From the NCBI RefSeq assembly GCF_900142165.1, contig NZ_FQZY01000050.1, positions 1 through 32,021 on the forward strand: 32,021 bases of DNA. Direction: 5' to 3'. The notes under the pieces are model-generated. The model searched no databases. It was not told the DNA's origin and saw only the letters and a program-made list of their open reading frames with translations. How positions within the stretch are numbered: position 1 is the stretch's first letter; each line of letters begins with the position of its first letter. Source of the stretch: Hespellia stercorisuis DSM 15480. Lineage in GTDB: Bacteria; Bacillota; Clostridia; Lachnospirales; Lachnospiraceae. The position numbers and the translations under genes were made by a program. This document shows, one piece after another, positions 7,520 through 15,570 of this stretch.

Positions 7520-8038
7520 TCATTTACTATCGGTGCCATTGATATCCATCAGATGAAGCGAATTGTCCCCGCTCCACTCAGCAGTGTTCACTGTCTGCCA
7601 CTGGGTGATCCGGTAATAACCGTCCCCGGTCGCTTCCGGTGCTGACAGGGTGAGTGTGACATCCAGCTCCTGGGTGTCGTCCACCGGGATCCGCAGGTTT
7701 ACGACAGGCTCCTCCAGAGTGAAATTCATGGACACGGTTACGTTGTCCATCTCCAGAGCAGGAAGTGCATATTTGACGGAAGTAAAATAATCGTCATCAT
7801 CATGCCGGTTCGTGTAAATGTCATCCAGCTCGGCGTCGATGGTGTCAAGCATCGTCTCGGCGGTATTGCAGGCGTTGTAATACGCGGTCCGGCGGTCGGC
7901 AATCCTCTGGCTGTAGTCGTGATCGTTTTTGGCGCTTGCGAGGGACAGCGTTGCAAAGGTTACGAGGCAGAGCACGATGAAGATGACCAGCATGGAGGAG
8001 GAACCGATGTTAAAAACAGGAGTTTGTCGTTTATTCAT
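7520..8038 (-). CDS. Pilus-operon membrane-anchored protein, unknown family
   Basis: A 172-residue protein with a short cytoplasmic head, one hydrophobic segment (about 16-37, SSSMLVIFIVLCLVTFATLS) and a polar extracytoplasmic domain with beta-strand-like alternation and an Asp-rich loop (HDDDD). The layout is that of a minor pilin or pilus-assembly accessory protein, but there is no Glu at position 5 of a prepilin-type motif, so cleavage by a prepilin peptidase is not assured. The start overlaps the stop of the prepilin-like gene by 8 bp, with GGAGG upstream, indicating tight coupling. Its place directly before pilT points to the same apparatus. Confidence 0.7.
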   Translation of the reverse strand: MNKRQTPVFNIGSSSMLVIFIVLCLVTFATLSLASAKNDHDYSQRIADRRTAYYNACNTAETMLDTIDAELDDIYTNRHDDDDYFTSVKYALPALEMDNVTVSMNFTLEEPVVNLRIPVDDTQELDVTLTLSAPEATGDGYYRITQWQTVNTAEWSGDNSLHLMDINGTDSK

Positions 8039-8444
8039 CGCCGGCCCTCCTCCCTACATGGTGTGTGATGGGGAGCTCATACAAAGTCTTTGCGTCCTCT
8101 GTGCGCTGTACCACCACATTTCCGGTGATCTGGAAATCCTTTCTGGACAGGCAGACAGTTACGCTGTAAGCGGCGCCGGTTTCGTCACAGGGCTTCCACG
8201 TCTCGTCGTAATAGTCACAATTCTCAGAGCTCTCTCCGTCGGCGACCGCATCGTCCATGACAGACTCCGCTGCCCCGGAGGCGAGATTCACTGCCTGATT
8301 CAGCTGGGAGGTCTCCACGCTCAGCAGGTGCGACTTCACGAAAAGCTGTACGCAGACCGCACTGGCAATGGAGAAGAACAGAATGGCGATGATCAGCTCC
8401 AAAAGAAACAGATTCGAGGATTTGGCACGTCCGAGTTTCATCAT
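8031..8444 (-). CDS. Type IV prepilin-like minor pilin (PilV/pseudopilin type)
   Basis: A 137-residue protein with a short basic leader (MMKLGRAKSSN) followed by LFLLELIIAILFFSIASAV. This is the type IV pilin N-helix with Glu as the fifth residue after the likely cleavage point, although the residue before cleavage would be Asn or Ser rather than the usual Gly. The C-terminal part is small, with cysteines at about 96, 107 and 118 that could form a disulfide. It would be held in the membrane and assembled into, or prime, a pilus-like fibre. ATG overlaps the TGA of the DUF4860 gene by 4 bp (ATGA). It is the only pilin-like protein in the operon with the Glu5 feature; no obvious major pilin is present. 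Confidence 0.7.
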   Translation of the reverse strand: MMKLGRAKSSNLFLLELIIAILFFSIASAVCVQLFVKSHLLSVETSQLNQAVNLASGAAESVMDDAVADGESSENCDYYDETWKPCDETGAAYSVTVCLSRKDFQITGNVVVQRTEDAKTLYELPITHHVGRRAGDE

Positions 8445-8926
8445 AAGCTGCTCCTTTCCCGCACGGTGACAGAAGCCGTCTCACCCTGGCTGTCTGTTAC
8501 GATGAAGTGAAACAGGCCGTTCTTCTGGCTCTCCATGGAAAAGGACTTGACTGCGATGATGTTCTTGCCGCTCTGGGCAGATGCGTCTGTGCCGTCCTTT
8601 ACAAACAATTCCTTCAGATAACCGCCGTCCTCGTAGATATAAGTACAGAACAGGCTGCCCTCGTAAGTCTGCTTCAGGATCAGGCTGTCACGCCCGTCGA
8701 AGGTCCCGATAGATATGCCGCCCTCCACATCACTCTGGTGAATCTTCTCACTAATGTAGGAAAGTGAGGTGCGGGCTGTATAATTCTCTGAGGAGCGTGC
8801 GGTCGTGGACTGATAGATATTGGCGGCCAGCAGAATCACAGTCAGCGCAGAAACTGCGAAGACGAAGAAGACCGCAATTGGAAAAAGCAGATCGATCACG
8901 TGATTCTTTTTTGTTTGAAATCTCAT
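8441..8926 (-). CDS. DUF4860 family protein (pilus-operon pseudopilin-like)
   Basis: A 161-residue protein matching what I know of the DUF4860 family, found mainly in Lachnospiraceae next to type IV pilus-like genes. A basic head with HVIDLLFPIAVFFVFAVSAL begins a single membrane helix (about 12-37), followed by a conserved NYTARTSLSYISEKI segment and a beta-rich domain. The length and topology are those of a minor pilin such as PilW or GspJ, but the role is not experimentally established as far as I know. The gene starts after a GGAG site and overlaps the next gene by 4 bp. Confidence 0.75.
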   Translation of the reverse strand: MRFQTKKNHVIDLLFPIAVFFVFAVSALTVILLAANIYQSTTARSSENYTARTSLSYISEKIHQSDVEGGISIGTFDGRDSLILKQTYEGSLFCTYIYEDGGYLKELFVKDGTDASAQSGKNIIAVKSFSMESQKNGLFHFIVTDSQGETASVTVRERSSL

Positions 8927-8943
8927 TCTGTCAGTCTCCTTCC

Positions 8944-9270
8944 TTAATACTTCTTAATGATTGTTACGTCGGGCATAATATTGGCACCCTCGATTCGGTA
9001 ATCCACGTAATATTTGTCAGGGTCATAGGAAATGCCGTAGTGTTCTTTGAGGTAATCCAGGCTCTCCGGATAGACACCCTCCACGGCATAACAGTGGGTG
9101 ACACCCTGCTGAACCGCATTTTCCAGACTGGCGAGCGCCTCGGCATCCGTTCTGGAAGAGACAGTATTCAGCCCATAAAAGAAACAGAAAATGATGCATG
9201 AAAATATAACGATAGAAATAATTAAGTTTCGATAGCTGCTATTTGGTTTTCTATATTGAAACCGTGCCAT
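8944..9270 (-). CDS. Small membrane-anchored protein of pilus operon
   Basis: A 108-residue protein, not recognised by name. A polar head, a hydrophobic segment (about 15-34, NLIISIVIFSCIIFCFFYGL) and an outer domain with ALASLENAVQQGVTHCYAVEGVYPESLDYLKEHYGI. The last stretch recalls the region after the N-helix in type IV and GspG-type pilins, where residues align as 'A...AV..CYA.EG.YP.SL..L'. It therefore may be a degenerate or non-cleaved pilin-like subunit (inference). AAGGAGG precedes the start, and the stop is 17 bp before the DUF4860 gene. An 83-bp gap with a 7-bp stem (9315-9321 with 9340-9346) separates it from the platform gene. Confidence 0.65.
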   Translation of the reverse strand: MARFQYRKPNSSYRNLIISIVIFSCIIFCFFYGLNTVSSRTDAEALASLENAVQQGVTHCYAVEGVYPESLDYLKEHYGISYDPDKYYVDYRIEGANIMPDVTIIKKY

Positions 9271-9353
9271 AGAGCAGTCCTCCTTTCTTTCAAATGCGTA
9301 TAAGCGGGCGTTTCCTGCTGGCTGTTGACATACTGTAAACCAGCAGCAGTCTC

Positions 9354-10316
9354 CTACAGGCTTGACATGATGCCCATCAGCGGCAGCATCACCGACAGCA
9401 GGATCACGCCGACGATCAGAGACAGGGCAATGACCAGCGTGGGTTCCAGAATCGACAGCAGGTTGTTGAGCTTCGTGTCAATCTCTTCCTCGTAGAGTCC
9501 TGCGATCTTGTCCATGACGGAATCCATGGATCCGGTCTTTGCACGGCAGTCTTCCACCTTCTTTTTGAAAAATGGATTGTCGATCAATGCGCTGACCAGC
9601 TCCAGCCCCTGGTCGGGATTCAGTCCGCTGCTCAGAGTCAGAGCCATGCCGCTTGCGAACCGGCAGGCCGCCGTGCCCTCGTAGAGGGAGCGGGCAAAGC
9701 GGAAATGGTAGCACAGCTTCTGGAAGGCAGCCTTTCCGCGCCTGGTCCTGGTCAGGTAGAGAAGCAGGGCAATCAGCACCGCGATCAGAAGGATGAACAC
9801 AAGAGAATAGCGGCTGATGGTGGTTCCCATATTCATGATGCCTCTTGAAAAACCGGTCATCTCCCGACCGAGCTGGATGAACACCTGATTGAAGATCGGC
9901 ATGACCTTGATGATCAGAACCAGAATGACCAAAACCATCATGGTGATCATGATGAGCGGATAAGTCACTGCATTCCGGATGGTTTTGGCGATGTTGTCCT
10001 CGCGGCTGTAATGTTCACTCAGAGAAGCCATGACGTCGTCAAGTTTACCGGTCTGTTCTCCGATGTCTGCCATGTGCAGAAAATAGGGAGGAAAAATACC
10101 GGGAGCACCCAGCGCCTTGCTGAAATTCCCTGTTTCCTGATATGCGCCCAGTATCGACTCGAGAATCGCCTTGTCCTGCGGGGATTCTGCCTCCTCCAGC
10201 ATGATCGTGATTCCCTCGAGACCTGAGATACCGGATTCCAGAATCATGGCAATCTGGCTGCAGAAAGAAGAAATCTCCATGTTGGTCAGGGGCTTGGTCT
10301 GCTGTTGTTTCTCCAT
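9354..10316 (-). CDS. PilC/GspF-type inner-membrane platform protein
   Basis: The membrane platform of type IV pilus or type II secretion machines, which links the ATPase to filament assembly. At 320 residues it is shorter than typical PilC (about 400) because the N-terminal extension is absent. Two type II secretion F domains are visible: residues 13-135 (LESGISGLEGITIMLEEA, then GEQTGKLDDVMASLSEHY) and about 215-315 (LSSGLNPDQGLELVSALI, then ALYEEEID-like). Three hydrophobic segments lie around 118-140, 168-188 and 290-316. AAGGAGG precedes the start. It is the second core element of the system together with PilT. Confidence 0.9.
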   Translation of the reverse strand: MEKQQQTKPLTNMEISSFCSQIAMILESGISGLEGITIMLEEAESPQDKAILESILGAYQETGNFSKALGAPGIFPPYFLHMADIGEQTGKLDDVMASLSEHYSREDNIAKTIRNAVTYPLIMITMMVLVILVLIIKVMPIFNQVFIQLGREMTGFSRGIMNMGTTISRYSLVFILLIAVLIALLLYLTRTRRGKAAFQKLCYHFRFARSLYEGTAACRFASGMALTLSSGLNPDQGLELVSALIDNPFFKKKVEDCRAKTGSMDSVMDKIAGLYEEEIDTKLNNLLSILEPTLVIALSLIVGVILLSVMLPLMGIMSSL

Positions 10317-10347
10317 AGTATAAACCTCCTTGTATGTGGTTTCACAT

Positions 10348-11295
10348 CTAATAAGTATACTTTACCGTATAATTGCTTCCGTCGCCAATATATTTTTTGA
10401 CGGAGGAACTCTTGTTATTGGCACCCAGAGTCGGGTCCATCAGGGACCAGGAGGAGCCGTCAAACTCGATGATGTTGTCCACCCATCCGCTCTCCTTCAG
10501 ATACACACTGATCCAGGCGTGGTATGCCTCCCCGGAATAGCCTACCTCCAGCCGCGTGGGGATTCCCTGGCAGCGGAGCATGGCAGACATCAGCGAAGCG
10601 TAGTCGAAACAGATTCCTTTTCCAGAGGAGAGCGTCTCGTCGATGTCTGGTATGTAATTGGTGGGAATATCTTCAGCCTTTTTTGTGTCATAAGAAATAT
10701 TTTTGATTACATATTCATAAACCGACTGTACATATCCAAGATCAGAGGAGGACTGGTCCGACAATTCTCCGGTTTTGGCGACTGCTTTGGAATCGGGCGT
10801 GAACCACACATACTGGTTTGGATATAGAAACGGTTTGAATTCATCGCTGATCGTCACGTCCATATCCTGGGAAAAAACAATCGCGTAGAGATCATCGTAA
10901 GCATTTTCCAGGACGTCCAGATGGTAGGAACCACTTCCGCCGGACAGCGGAAATGTGGCATAGTCTCCGACCGAAAGTGAATAAGAATAGACGGTCGCGT
11001 CCGGTGTGGTAATCTGCAGCTTCACTTTGGTGGAAGTACCCTTGTACTGAACCATGACGTAGCCCTCGGAGGTGTTGGAGGCATCGACAGCGGCAAAATC
11101 ATTGCCGTAAACGGTGGTGCCGGCCGGATCCGGAACGAGAACATTCAGAGTGCTTGTCCGCGGGTGCCCGGGGTCATTGATGTCCTTGCCGCCGCCTGCG
11201 CTGCCAGACTTGCCGCAGCCGCTGATAAGTAATGCAAAAAAGAGGGATAAAAGTACAAGAAGCGGAAAGCCGCTTCTGCGGGTATTTGCGATCAT
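10348..11295 (-). CDS. Transglutaminase-like lipoprotein
   Basis: A surface lipoprotein of 315 residues. It has a signal peptide with lipobox LISGC (Cys27), then a Gly/Ser linker, a beta-rich domain (50-150) and a transglutaminase-like cysteine protease fold (about 185-290). The catalytic triad is visible: C229 in GKGICFDYASLMSAML, H259 in AYHAWISVY and D287 in LMDPT. Such domains often act as peptidases or amidases on wall or surface proteins rather than as true crosslinkers. The start has GGGAGG upstream. It lies between the sigma-like membrane protein and the PilC-type gene; a role in maturation or anchoring of the pilus-like fibre is plausible but inferred. Confidence 0.88.
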   Translation of the reverse strand: MIANTRRSGFPLLVLLSLFFALLISGCGKSGSAGGGKDINDPGHPRTSTLNVLVPDPAGTTVYGNDFAAVDASNTSEGYVMVQYKGTSTKVKLQITTPDATVYSYSLSVGDYATFPLSGGSGSYHLDVLENAYDDLYAIVFSQDMDVTISDEFKPFLYPNQYVWFTPDSKAVAKTGELSDQSSSDLGYVQSVYEYVIKNISYDTKKAEDIPTNYIPDIDETLSSGKGICFDYASLMSAMLRCQGIPTRLEVGYSGEAYHAWISVYLKESGWVDNIIEFDGSSWSLMDPTLGANNKSSSVKKYIGDGSNYTVKYTY

Positions 11296-11421
11296 CTTCT
11301 CTAATCCTCCCTTCGATCAGCTGTGTGGTGCCGGGGCTGCAAAAATCCATTCTGAAAAGCAGCGGAGCTGCCGGACAATTCAAAATAAGTTGTGGAGCAG
11401 ATTGTGTGTCTGCTCTATGGG

Positions 11422-12420
11422 TCATGGAGATACTGCCCCGACAGTGGTGTGGGTCGTGTTGCCGGCTTTGTCGGGGATAAAAAGCTCCAGCGGTGTTTTG
11501 GAATTGTCAAATTCGACAACTCCGGTAGCTTCGTCAAAGGACTCCATGGAAACGGGGGAGCCGCCCCCGCTGAAGGCCTTGATTTTTTCGAAGTCGATCC
11601 CGGATCCGTCGTCGGACAGACTCAGGACGAGACGGCTGTCGATCACCTCCTGGGACACGATGGACGGTGCGGTTGTGTCGACGGCGGTCACGTCGATGGT
11701 TCGGGTGACGTACTGTCCGTTTTCCAGTGTGACGGTCGCGGTGACCGTGCCGTTCTCTTCGGGAGCGATGGTGTAGACCTTGAAGGCTGTCTCGTAGACA
11801 TCGAGCGGAGTGCCGCCGAGGGTGGCTGTCACGCTCTTGACCCGCAGAAGAGAATGGACACCAATACGATAGAAAATCTGGCTGTTTGTTCTGGACGCCT
11901 CCTCAACGTGGACTTTTGGAATCACGAAAAGAAGCGGTGTCAGCAGCAGACAGGCGATCACGATCACGAGAATTGCTTTCTGAAGGATATAATTTTCCTT
12001 CCGGTAGGCCTGAAATCCGTCTATGGCGGACAGCGGCATGGAATTGGCCTCATAACCGCAGCTCTCAAGGATCGAGGAGAGCAGGATCGAAGCATTTTTA
12101 ACGTCCAGTCGGGCTGCACGGATATCATGAAATTTCGGAGCGGCCACATTTGCGGAAATCTGCTGACAAATCTGGTGGTTGATCTGATCGAGCCAGTCAA
12201 TGAATAACTGCGGATCCTTCAGTTCGTCAAGATGTGCCAGCACAAGGATATATAATTGTTTCAGAGTGTCCTGTGAAACATAAGGATCATGAAAATAATT
12301 GTAGGCCAGCCGGTACTGCCGCTGGTAGGTGGCGGCGTAGAGCTCGGCAAATGCGTTGCTGTTGCCCTGAAGCGTCTTCTGAACCAGCCGGGCCAGGTAA
12401 GGATAGTCTAAATCAGCCAT
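11422..12420 (-). CDS. Sigma-70 region-2-like domain fused to membrane anchor and extracellular domain
   Basis: A 332-residue protein with an unusual build. Residues 7-90 read like region 2 of ECF sigma factors (GNSNAFAELYAATYQRQYRLAYNYFHDPYVSQDTLKQLY, with DWLDQINHQIC), but no region 4 helix-turn-helix follows. Instead there is a linker, one membrane helix (about 148-167) and an outer part of beta-rich Ig-like character (185-332), including a VDTTAPSI motif typical of bacterial Ig-like repeats and a terminal DKAGNTT motif. It may sense something outside and bind RNA polymerase or a partner inside, or the sigma-like part may be only a structural relic. AAGGATG precedes ATG 12420. It follows the GGDEF-like gene in the operon. 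Confidence 0.65.
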   Translation of the reverse strand: MADLDYPYLARLVQKTLQGNSNAFAELYAATYQRQYRLAYNYFHDPYVSQDTLKQLYILVLAHLDELKDPQLFIDWLDQINHQICQQISANVAAPKFHDIRAARLDVKNASILLSSILESCGYEANSMPLSAIDGFQAYRKENYILQKAILVIVIACLLLTPLLFVIPKVHVEEASRTNSQIFYRIGVHSLLRVKSVTATLGGTPLDVYETAFKVYTIAPEENGTVTATVTLENGQYVTRTIDVTAVDTTAPSIVSQEVIDSRLVLSLSDDGSGIDFEKIKAFSGGGSPVSMESFDEATGVVEFDNSKTPLELFIPDKAGNTTHTTVGAVSP

Positions 12421-12482
12421 AAAATCACATCCTTCGGAATAAGTATAGTAATGGCGGGGAAAAAGCGCTGTGAAACCAGTGC

Positions 12483-13193
12483 TTAATGCGCAGTCGAATC
12501 AGGCGCGTATATACGCCGGTTTGCGAGTGAAATCAGCTCGGTGATCTGCTCGATCCCGTCATTTTTTGTGCCGTCATGATAGGCGGTACCGTATTTGTAG
12601 CGGATGACGGGCGCGGTTCCCTGCCTGTTGGCGATAGTCATCTGTTCATTCAACCGGTTCAGAAATTGTACCAGCTGTATTTTTTCACAATTTTCAAATA
12701 TTGTAATAAACTTGTTCCCACCGTTCCTGCCGACAAAGCACAGGCCGGCAGAGACCAGATGAAGCGTCTCGGAAAACTGCCGGATGGCATCGTCACCGGC
12801 CTCGCGCCCGTAAGCGTTATTGATATCGATGATGTTGGTCAGATCGATCATGATGCAGCCCATGTTGGGGGGAAGCGGTTCGCCGATGTATTTTTCAATC
12901 AGAGAATCACAGCTGAAACGGTTCGGAATCCCGGTGATCGTGTCTGCGTGTGCGGCCTGATCCAGTTTCTTGATGCTGCGCTGAAATCCGGAGAACAACT
13001 GGAAATCTACGAACAAAAAGATGAATGAGAGAACCAGGACGATCCAGAGCATGGAGCAGATCAGCCGGATATGTTCGTTTTTCGCTACAAAATTGCGGGT
13101 CTGCGGGTCAAATAAAATCAAAGCCAGGCAGAAACCGGTGATGATGAGAAACAGGAGAAGCTGTACGGCCTTGAAAAAATTAAAGCGCTTCAT
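12483..13193 (-). CDS. Membrane GGDEF-domain protein with degenerate active site
   Basis: A 236-residue protein from ATG 13193 (AGGAGG 12 bp upstream; the longer frame from 13295 would run through the promoter). Two membrane helices (9-28 and 44-64) precede a GGDEF domain starting with DTITGIPNR at 84. The signature at 158-162 is GGNKF instead of GGDEF: the metal-binding acidic third residue is Asn and the following Glu is Lys. Catalysis of c-di-GMP synthesis is therefore unlikely; a binding or scaffolding role is more likely. It is the first gene of the pilus-like operon, just after its promoter, and could link that operon to c-di-GMP signalling (inference). Confidence 0.8.
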   Translation of the reverse strand: MKRFNFFKAVQLLLFLIITGFCLALILFDPQTRNFVAKNEHIRLICSMLWIVLVLSFIFLFVDFQLFSGFQRSIKKLDQAAHADTITGIPNRFSCDSLIEKYIGEPLPPNMGCIMIDLTNIIDINNAYGREAGDDAIRQFSETLHLVSAGLCFVGRNGGNKFITIFENCEKIQLVQFLNRLNEQMTIANRQGTAPVIRYKYGTAYHDGTKNDGIEQITELISLANRRIYAPDSTAH

Positions 13194-13282
13194 ATATATA
13201 GGGCCTCCTTCTAAGTGGTTGGTGTAAAGAGGACGGGATACGTCACTGTTGAGGTGCAGCGCGAACAGTGACTCAGTCTGAA

Positions 13283-13345
13283 AATAGTATAGCACAAAAA
13301 GTGTGTTTTTTTCACAAATTTATATGCATTTTGTGCTATACTATT
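13283..13345. promoter_or_regulatory. Divergent mirror-image promoters (pilus operon / signal peptidase operon)
   Basis: A perfect 17-bp inverted repeat (13283-13299 with 13329-13345, TTTTGTGCTATACTATT on each strand) with a 29-bp centre. Each arm carries an extended -10 box TGCTATACT: 13337-13342 for the plus-strand genes and 13286-13291 for the minus-strand operon. The -35 regions overlap in the centre; TTCACA/TTGTGA-type hexamers are 20 bp away, so these promoters probably rely on the TGn extension. The symmetry means the two operons may share control. Confidence 0.65.
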
Positions 13346-13444
13346 CGTGTTGAGAACGAGTTCAAAACAGCAGGAGGCAGATGGTCTGCTGTTTCGGATT
13401 CGTGCTGCATGTAATGCTGCATGAAAGAAGAAGGAACACACGGT

Positions 13445-14047
13445 ATGAGCGATAAGCAGGAAAGTATAGAAAAAACAGGTTCCGCCGCCCGTTTCGATGA
13501 GACGGCGATTGTCACAGACCAGCCGAAAATCAAGTGGTATCGAAGGCGTCTCTATTGGACTACACAGGAGAGGATTGCGCATGATCTTGTGTTTTTTGCG
13601 GTTTTGATTGCAATTGCGTATCTGCTGTTTCATTTTGCACTGGGAATCTCTTTTGTAAATGGGAGCTCCATGTATCCGACGCTGCAGAACAGGCAGGCCG
13701 TTTTTTACAACAGACTTCACCGCAATTATGAGGTGGGGGATGTGGTTTCGGTGCGGATGCCCTCTGGAAAGTTTTATGTAAAACGAATCGTTGCGGCGGC
13801 GGGCGATGAGGTGGATCTGCGGGACGGGGCGCTCTACATTAACGGAGAGCTGCAGAAGGAGCCCTACGTGTCCGGTGCGACGCTTGCGGAGGAAGGGAAT
13901 GTGACTTACCCGCTCACGGTGGAGAAGGGGAAGTATTTCATTCTCGGGGATAACAGGGAGAACTCGAACGACTCGAGAGCGTTTGGAACTATTATAGAGG
14001 AACGGATCACGGGGAAGATTGTTTTTTATGTCGGACGGGTGCGGTAA
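13445..14047 (+). CDS. lepB: Type I signal peptidase
   Basis: A membrane serine protease that removes Sec signal peptides on the outer face. It has 200 residues from ATG 13445 (AAGAAGG about 10 bp upstream; ATG 13421 is possible but has no good site). A hydrophilic head of about 46 residues is followed by one membrane helix (48-70). The catalytic Ser75 lies in NGSSMYPTL, Lys113 in FYVKRIVAAAGDEV, and the conserved box GDNRENSNDSR is at 168-178. This is a standard Gram-positive single-span enzyme. It is first in a plus-strand run with the carboxypeptidase, and is divergent from the pilus-like operon with which it shares a promoter region. Confidence 0.92.
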   Translation: MSDKQESIEKTGSAARFDETAIVTDQPKIKWYRRRLYWTTQERIAHDLVFFAVLIAIAYLLFHFALGISFVNGSSMYPTLQNRQAVFYNRLHRNYEVGDVVSVRMPSGKFYVKRIVAAAGDEVDLRDGALYINGELQKEPYVSGATLAEEGNVTYPLTVEKGKYFILGDNRENSNDSRAFGTIIEERITGKIVFYVGRVR

Positions 14048-14088
14048 TTATGCTGGAGCATGATTGAATATAACAGGTGGAGGAGAAC

Positions 14089-15570
14089 ATGAAAGTTTAT
14101 AAGAGGGTGATTGCGGCGGCAATGACTGCAATGCTGCTATTTACGATGGGAGGAACCGCGAGAGCGGAGGATGTGGCAGCTGATCCGGCAGCGGATACGG
14201 CGGCAGATGCGGAGGAACAACTGACAGAACAGCAGAAACAGGAGGCAAAGATCGAGGCGGAAGTGTATGCCATGCCGGTGGAGTCCAACGGGCTGCCGGG
14301 CTGGCCGCAGGGGCCGGGCACCTATGGCGAGGGAGCCATTGTGATGGATATCGGAAGCGGTGCGATCCTGTATGCGAAGAATATTGACGCTGCATTTTAT
14401 CCGGCCAGCATCACCAAGGTTCTGACGGCACTGGTGGCGCTGGAGAACAGCCAGATGACGGACGAGGTAAAATTCACGGACGATTCGGTTTCCTTTATGG
14501 AGTATGGGGACGCATCCATCGGTATGCGCTCCGGGGAGGTGCTCAGCATGAAGGATGCGCTGTACGGCATGCTTCTGGCGTCGGCCAACGAGGTGGCCCA
14601 TGCAATCGCGGAGAATGCGACGGGCAGCGGGTACGATGATTTTATCCAGAAGATGAACGATGATGTGGCGGCGCTGGGCGGCGTCAATTCCCATTTTGTG
14701 AATCCCAACGGACTTCACGATGAGAATCACTATACGTGTGCCAGGGATATGGCATTGATCGGAGCGGCAGCGTTCAGAATTGAGGACTTCCGTACGATTA
14801 CAAAGACGTTGGAATACACGATCGGACCGACCAATCTGGAGCCGGAATCCAGAGTGTTCCAGCAGAACCACAAGATGCTTTATCCGGACAACAAGGAGTA
14901 TTACCAGTACTGTGTGGGCGGAAAGACCGGATATACAGACCAGGCATTGTCCACGCTGCTTACCTATGCGGACGATGGGGAGTTTCAGCTGGTGTCCGTG
15001 GTGCTCAAGACCCATGGAATCCATGTCTATCCGGATACGACCAATTTGATGAATTATGCGTTTGGCAACTTCTCCAAGGTATCGATCGCCGACAACGAGA
15101 AATCCGGGGAGTTTGAACTGAAGGATCCGTCCGCATATGTGGTACTGCCGGAGGGCGTCACATTTGCAGATCTGAAATCGACGGTAAAAGACGGGAAAGT
15201 GACGTACACATACAATGACAATATTGTCGGCACGGCGGAGGTGACGGAAAAGACTCCGATTGATTCCGTGGCGAAAAGCACGAAAAATACAGTGAAACCG
15301 AACACAGATTCAGAGAAGAATACAAAGAGTCAGAAAAAGCAGGACGGCGGCGTGCTGTCGGGCATACTGACGTGGCTGAAGAATGCCGATCCAGTTGTGC
15401 TGGGGGGCATTGGGGCAGCGGTATTGGTAATCGTAATCCTTCTGATTGTTCTGGCGGTGAGGAGCCACCAGAAAAAGAAGAGACGCAGAGCCCGCAGAGA
15501 AGAGCTGCTGCGCCGCCGCAGGGAGGCACAGCGCAGGAACGGAAGGGAAAATAAAAGGAAGAACATATGA
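14089..15570 (+). CDS. D-alanyl-D-alanine carboxypeptidase (PBP5/DacA-DacF type)
   Basis: A serine-type penicillin-binding protein that trims the terminal D-Ala from peptidoglycan stem peptides. ATG 14089 is chosen because GGTGGAGGAG lies just before it; a GTG at 14077 is inside that site. It has 493 residues. Signal peptide to about residue 26, an Ala/Glu-rich linker, then the S11 domain with SITK (S107, K110), SAN (165-167) and KTG (279-281). A PBP5 C-terminal-like beta domain follows (about 335-400), then a membrane helix (about 432-455) and a very basic tail (KKKRRRARREELLRRRR). The C-terminal single-span anchor is longer than the usual amphipathic helix. It ends with an ATGA overlap with the next gene. 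Confidence 0.92.
   Translation: MKVYKRVIAAAMTAMLLFTMGGTARAEDVAADPAADTAADAEEQLTEQQKQEAKIEAEVYAMPVESNGLPGWPQGPGTYGEGAIVMDIGSGAILYAKNIDAAFYPASITKVLTALVALENSQMTDEVKFTDDSVSFMEYGDASIGMRSGEVLSMKDALYGMLLASANEVAHAIAENATGSGYDDFIQKMNDDVAALGGVNSHFVNPNGLHDENHYTCARDMALIGAAAFRIEDFRTITKTLEYTIGPTNLEPESRVFQQNHKMLYPDNKEYYQYCVGGKTGYTDQALSTLLTYADDGEFQLVSVVLKTHGIHVYPDTTNLMNYAFGNFSKVSIADNEKSGEFELKDPSAYVVLPEGVTFADLKSTVKDGKVTYTYNDNIVGTAEVTEKTPIDSVAKSTKNTVKPNTDSEKNTKSQKKQDGGVLSGILTWLKNADPVVLGGIGAAVLVIVILLIVLAVRSHQKKKRRRARREELLRRRREAQRRNGRENKRKNI

Noticed and set aside
9315-9346. Terminator between the platform gene and the 108-residue protein gene
   Set aside because: The 7-bp stem has an 18-nt loop and no T run on the minus strand; at most an mRNA processing or stability element.
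14137-15024. Long minus-strand ORF of 295 codons opposite the carboxypeptidase gene
   Set aside because: It lies wholly opposite a gene with all catalytic motifs, has biased His/Arg composition and no known domain.
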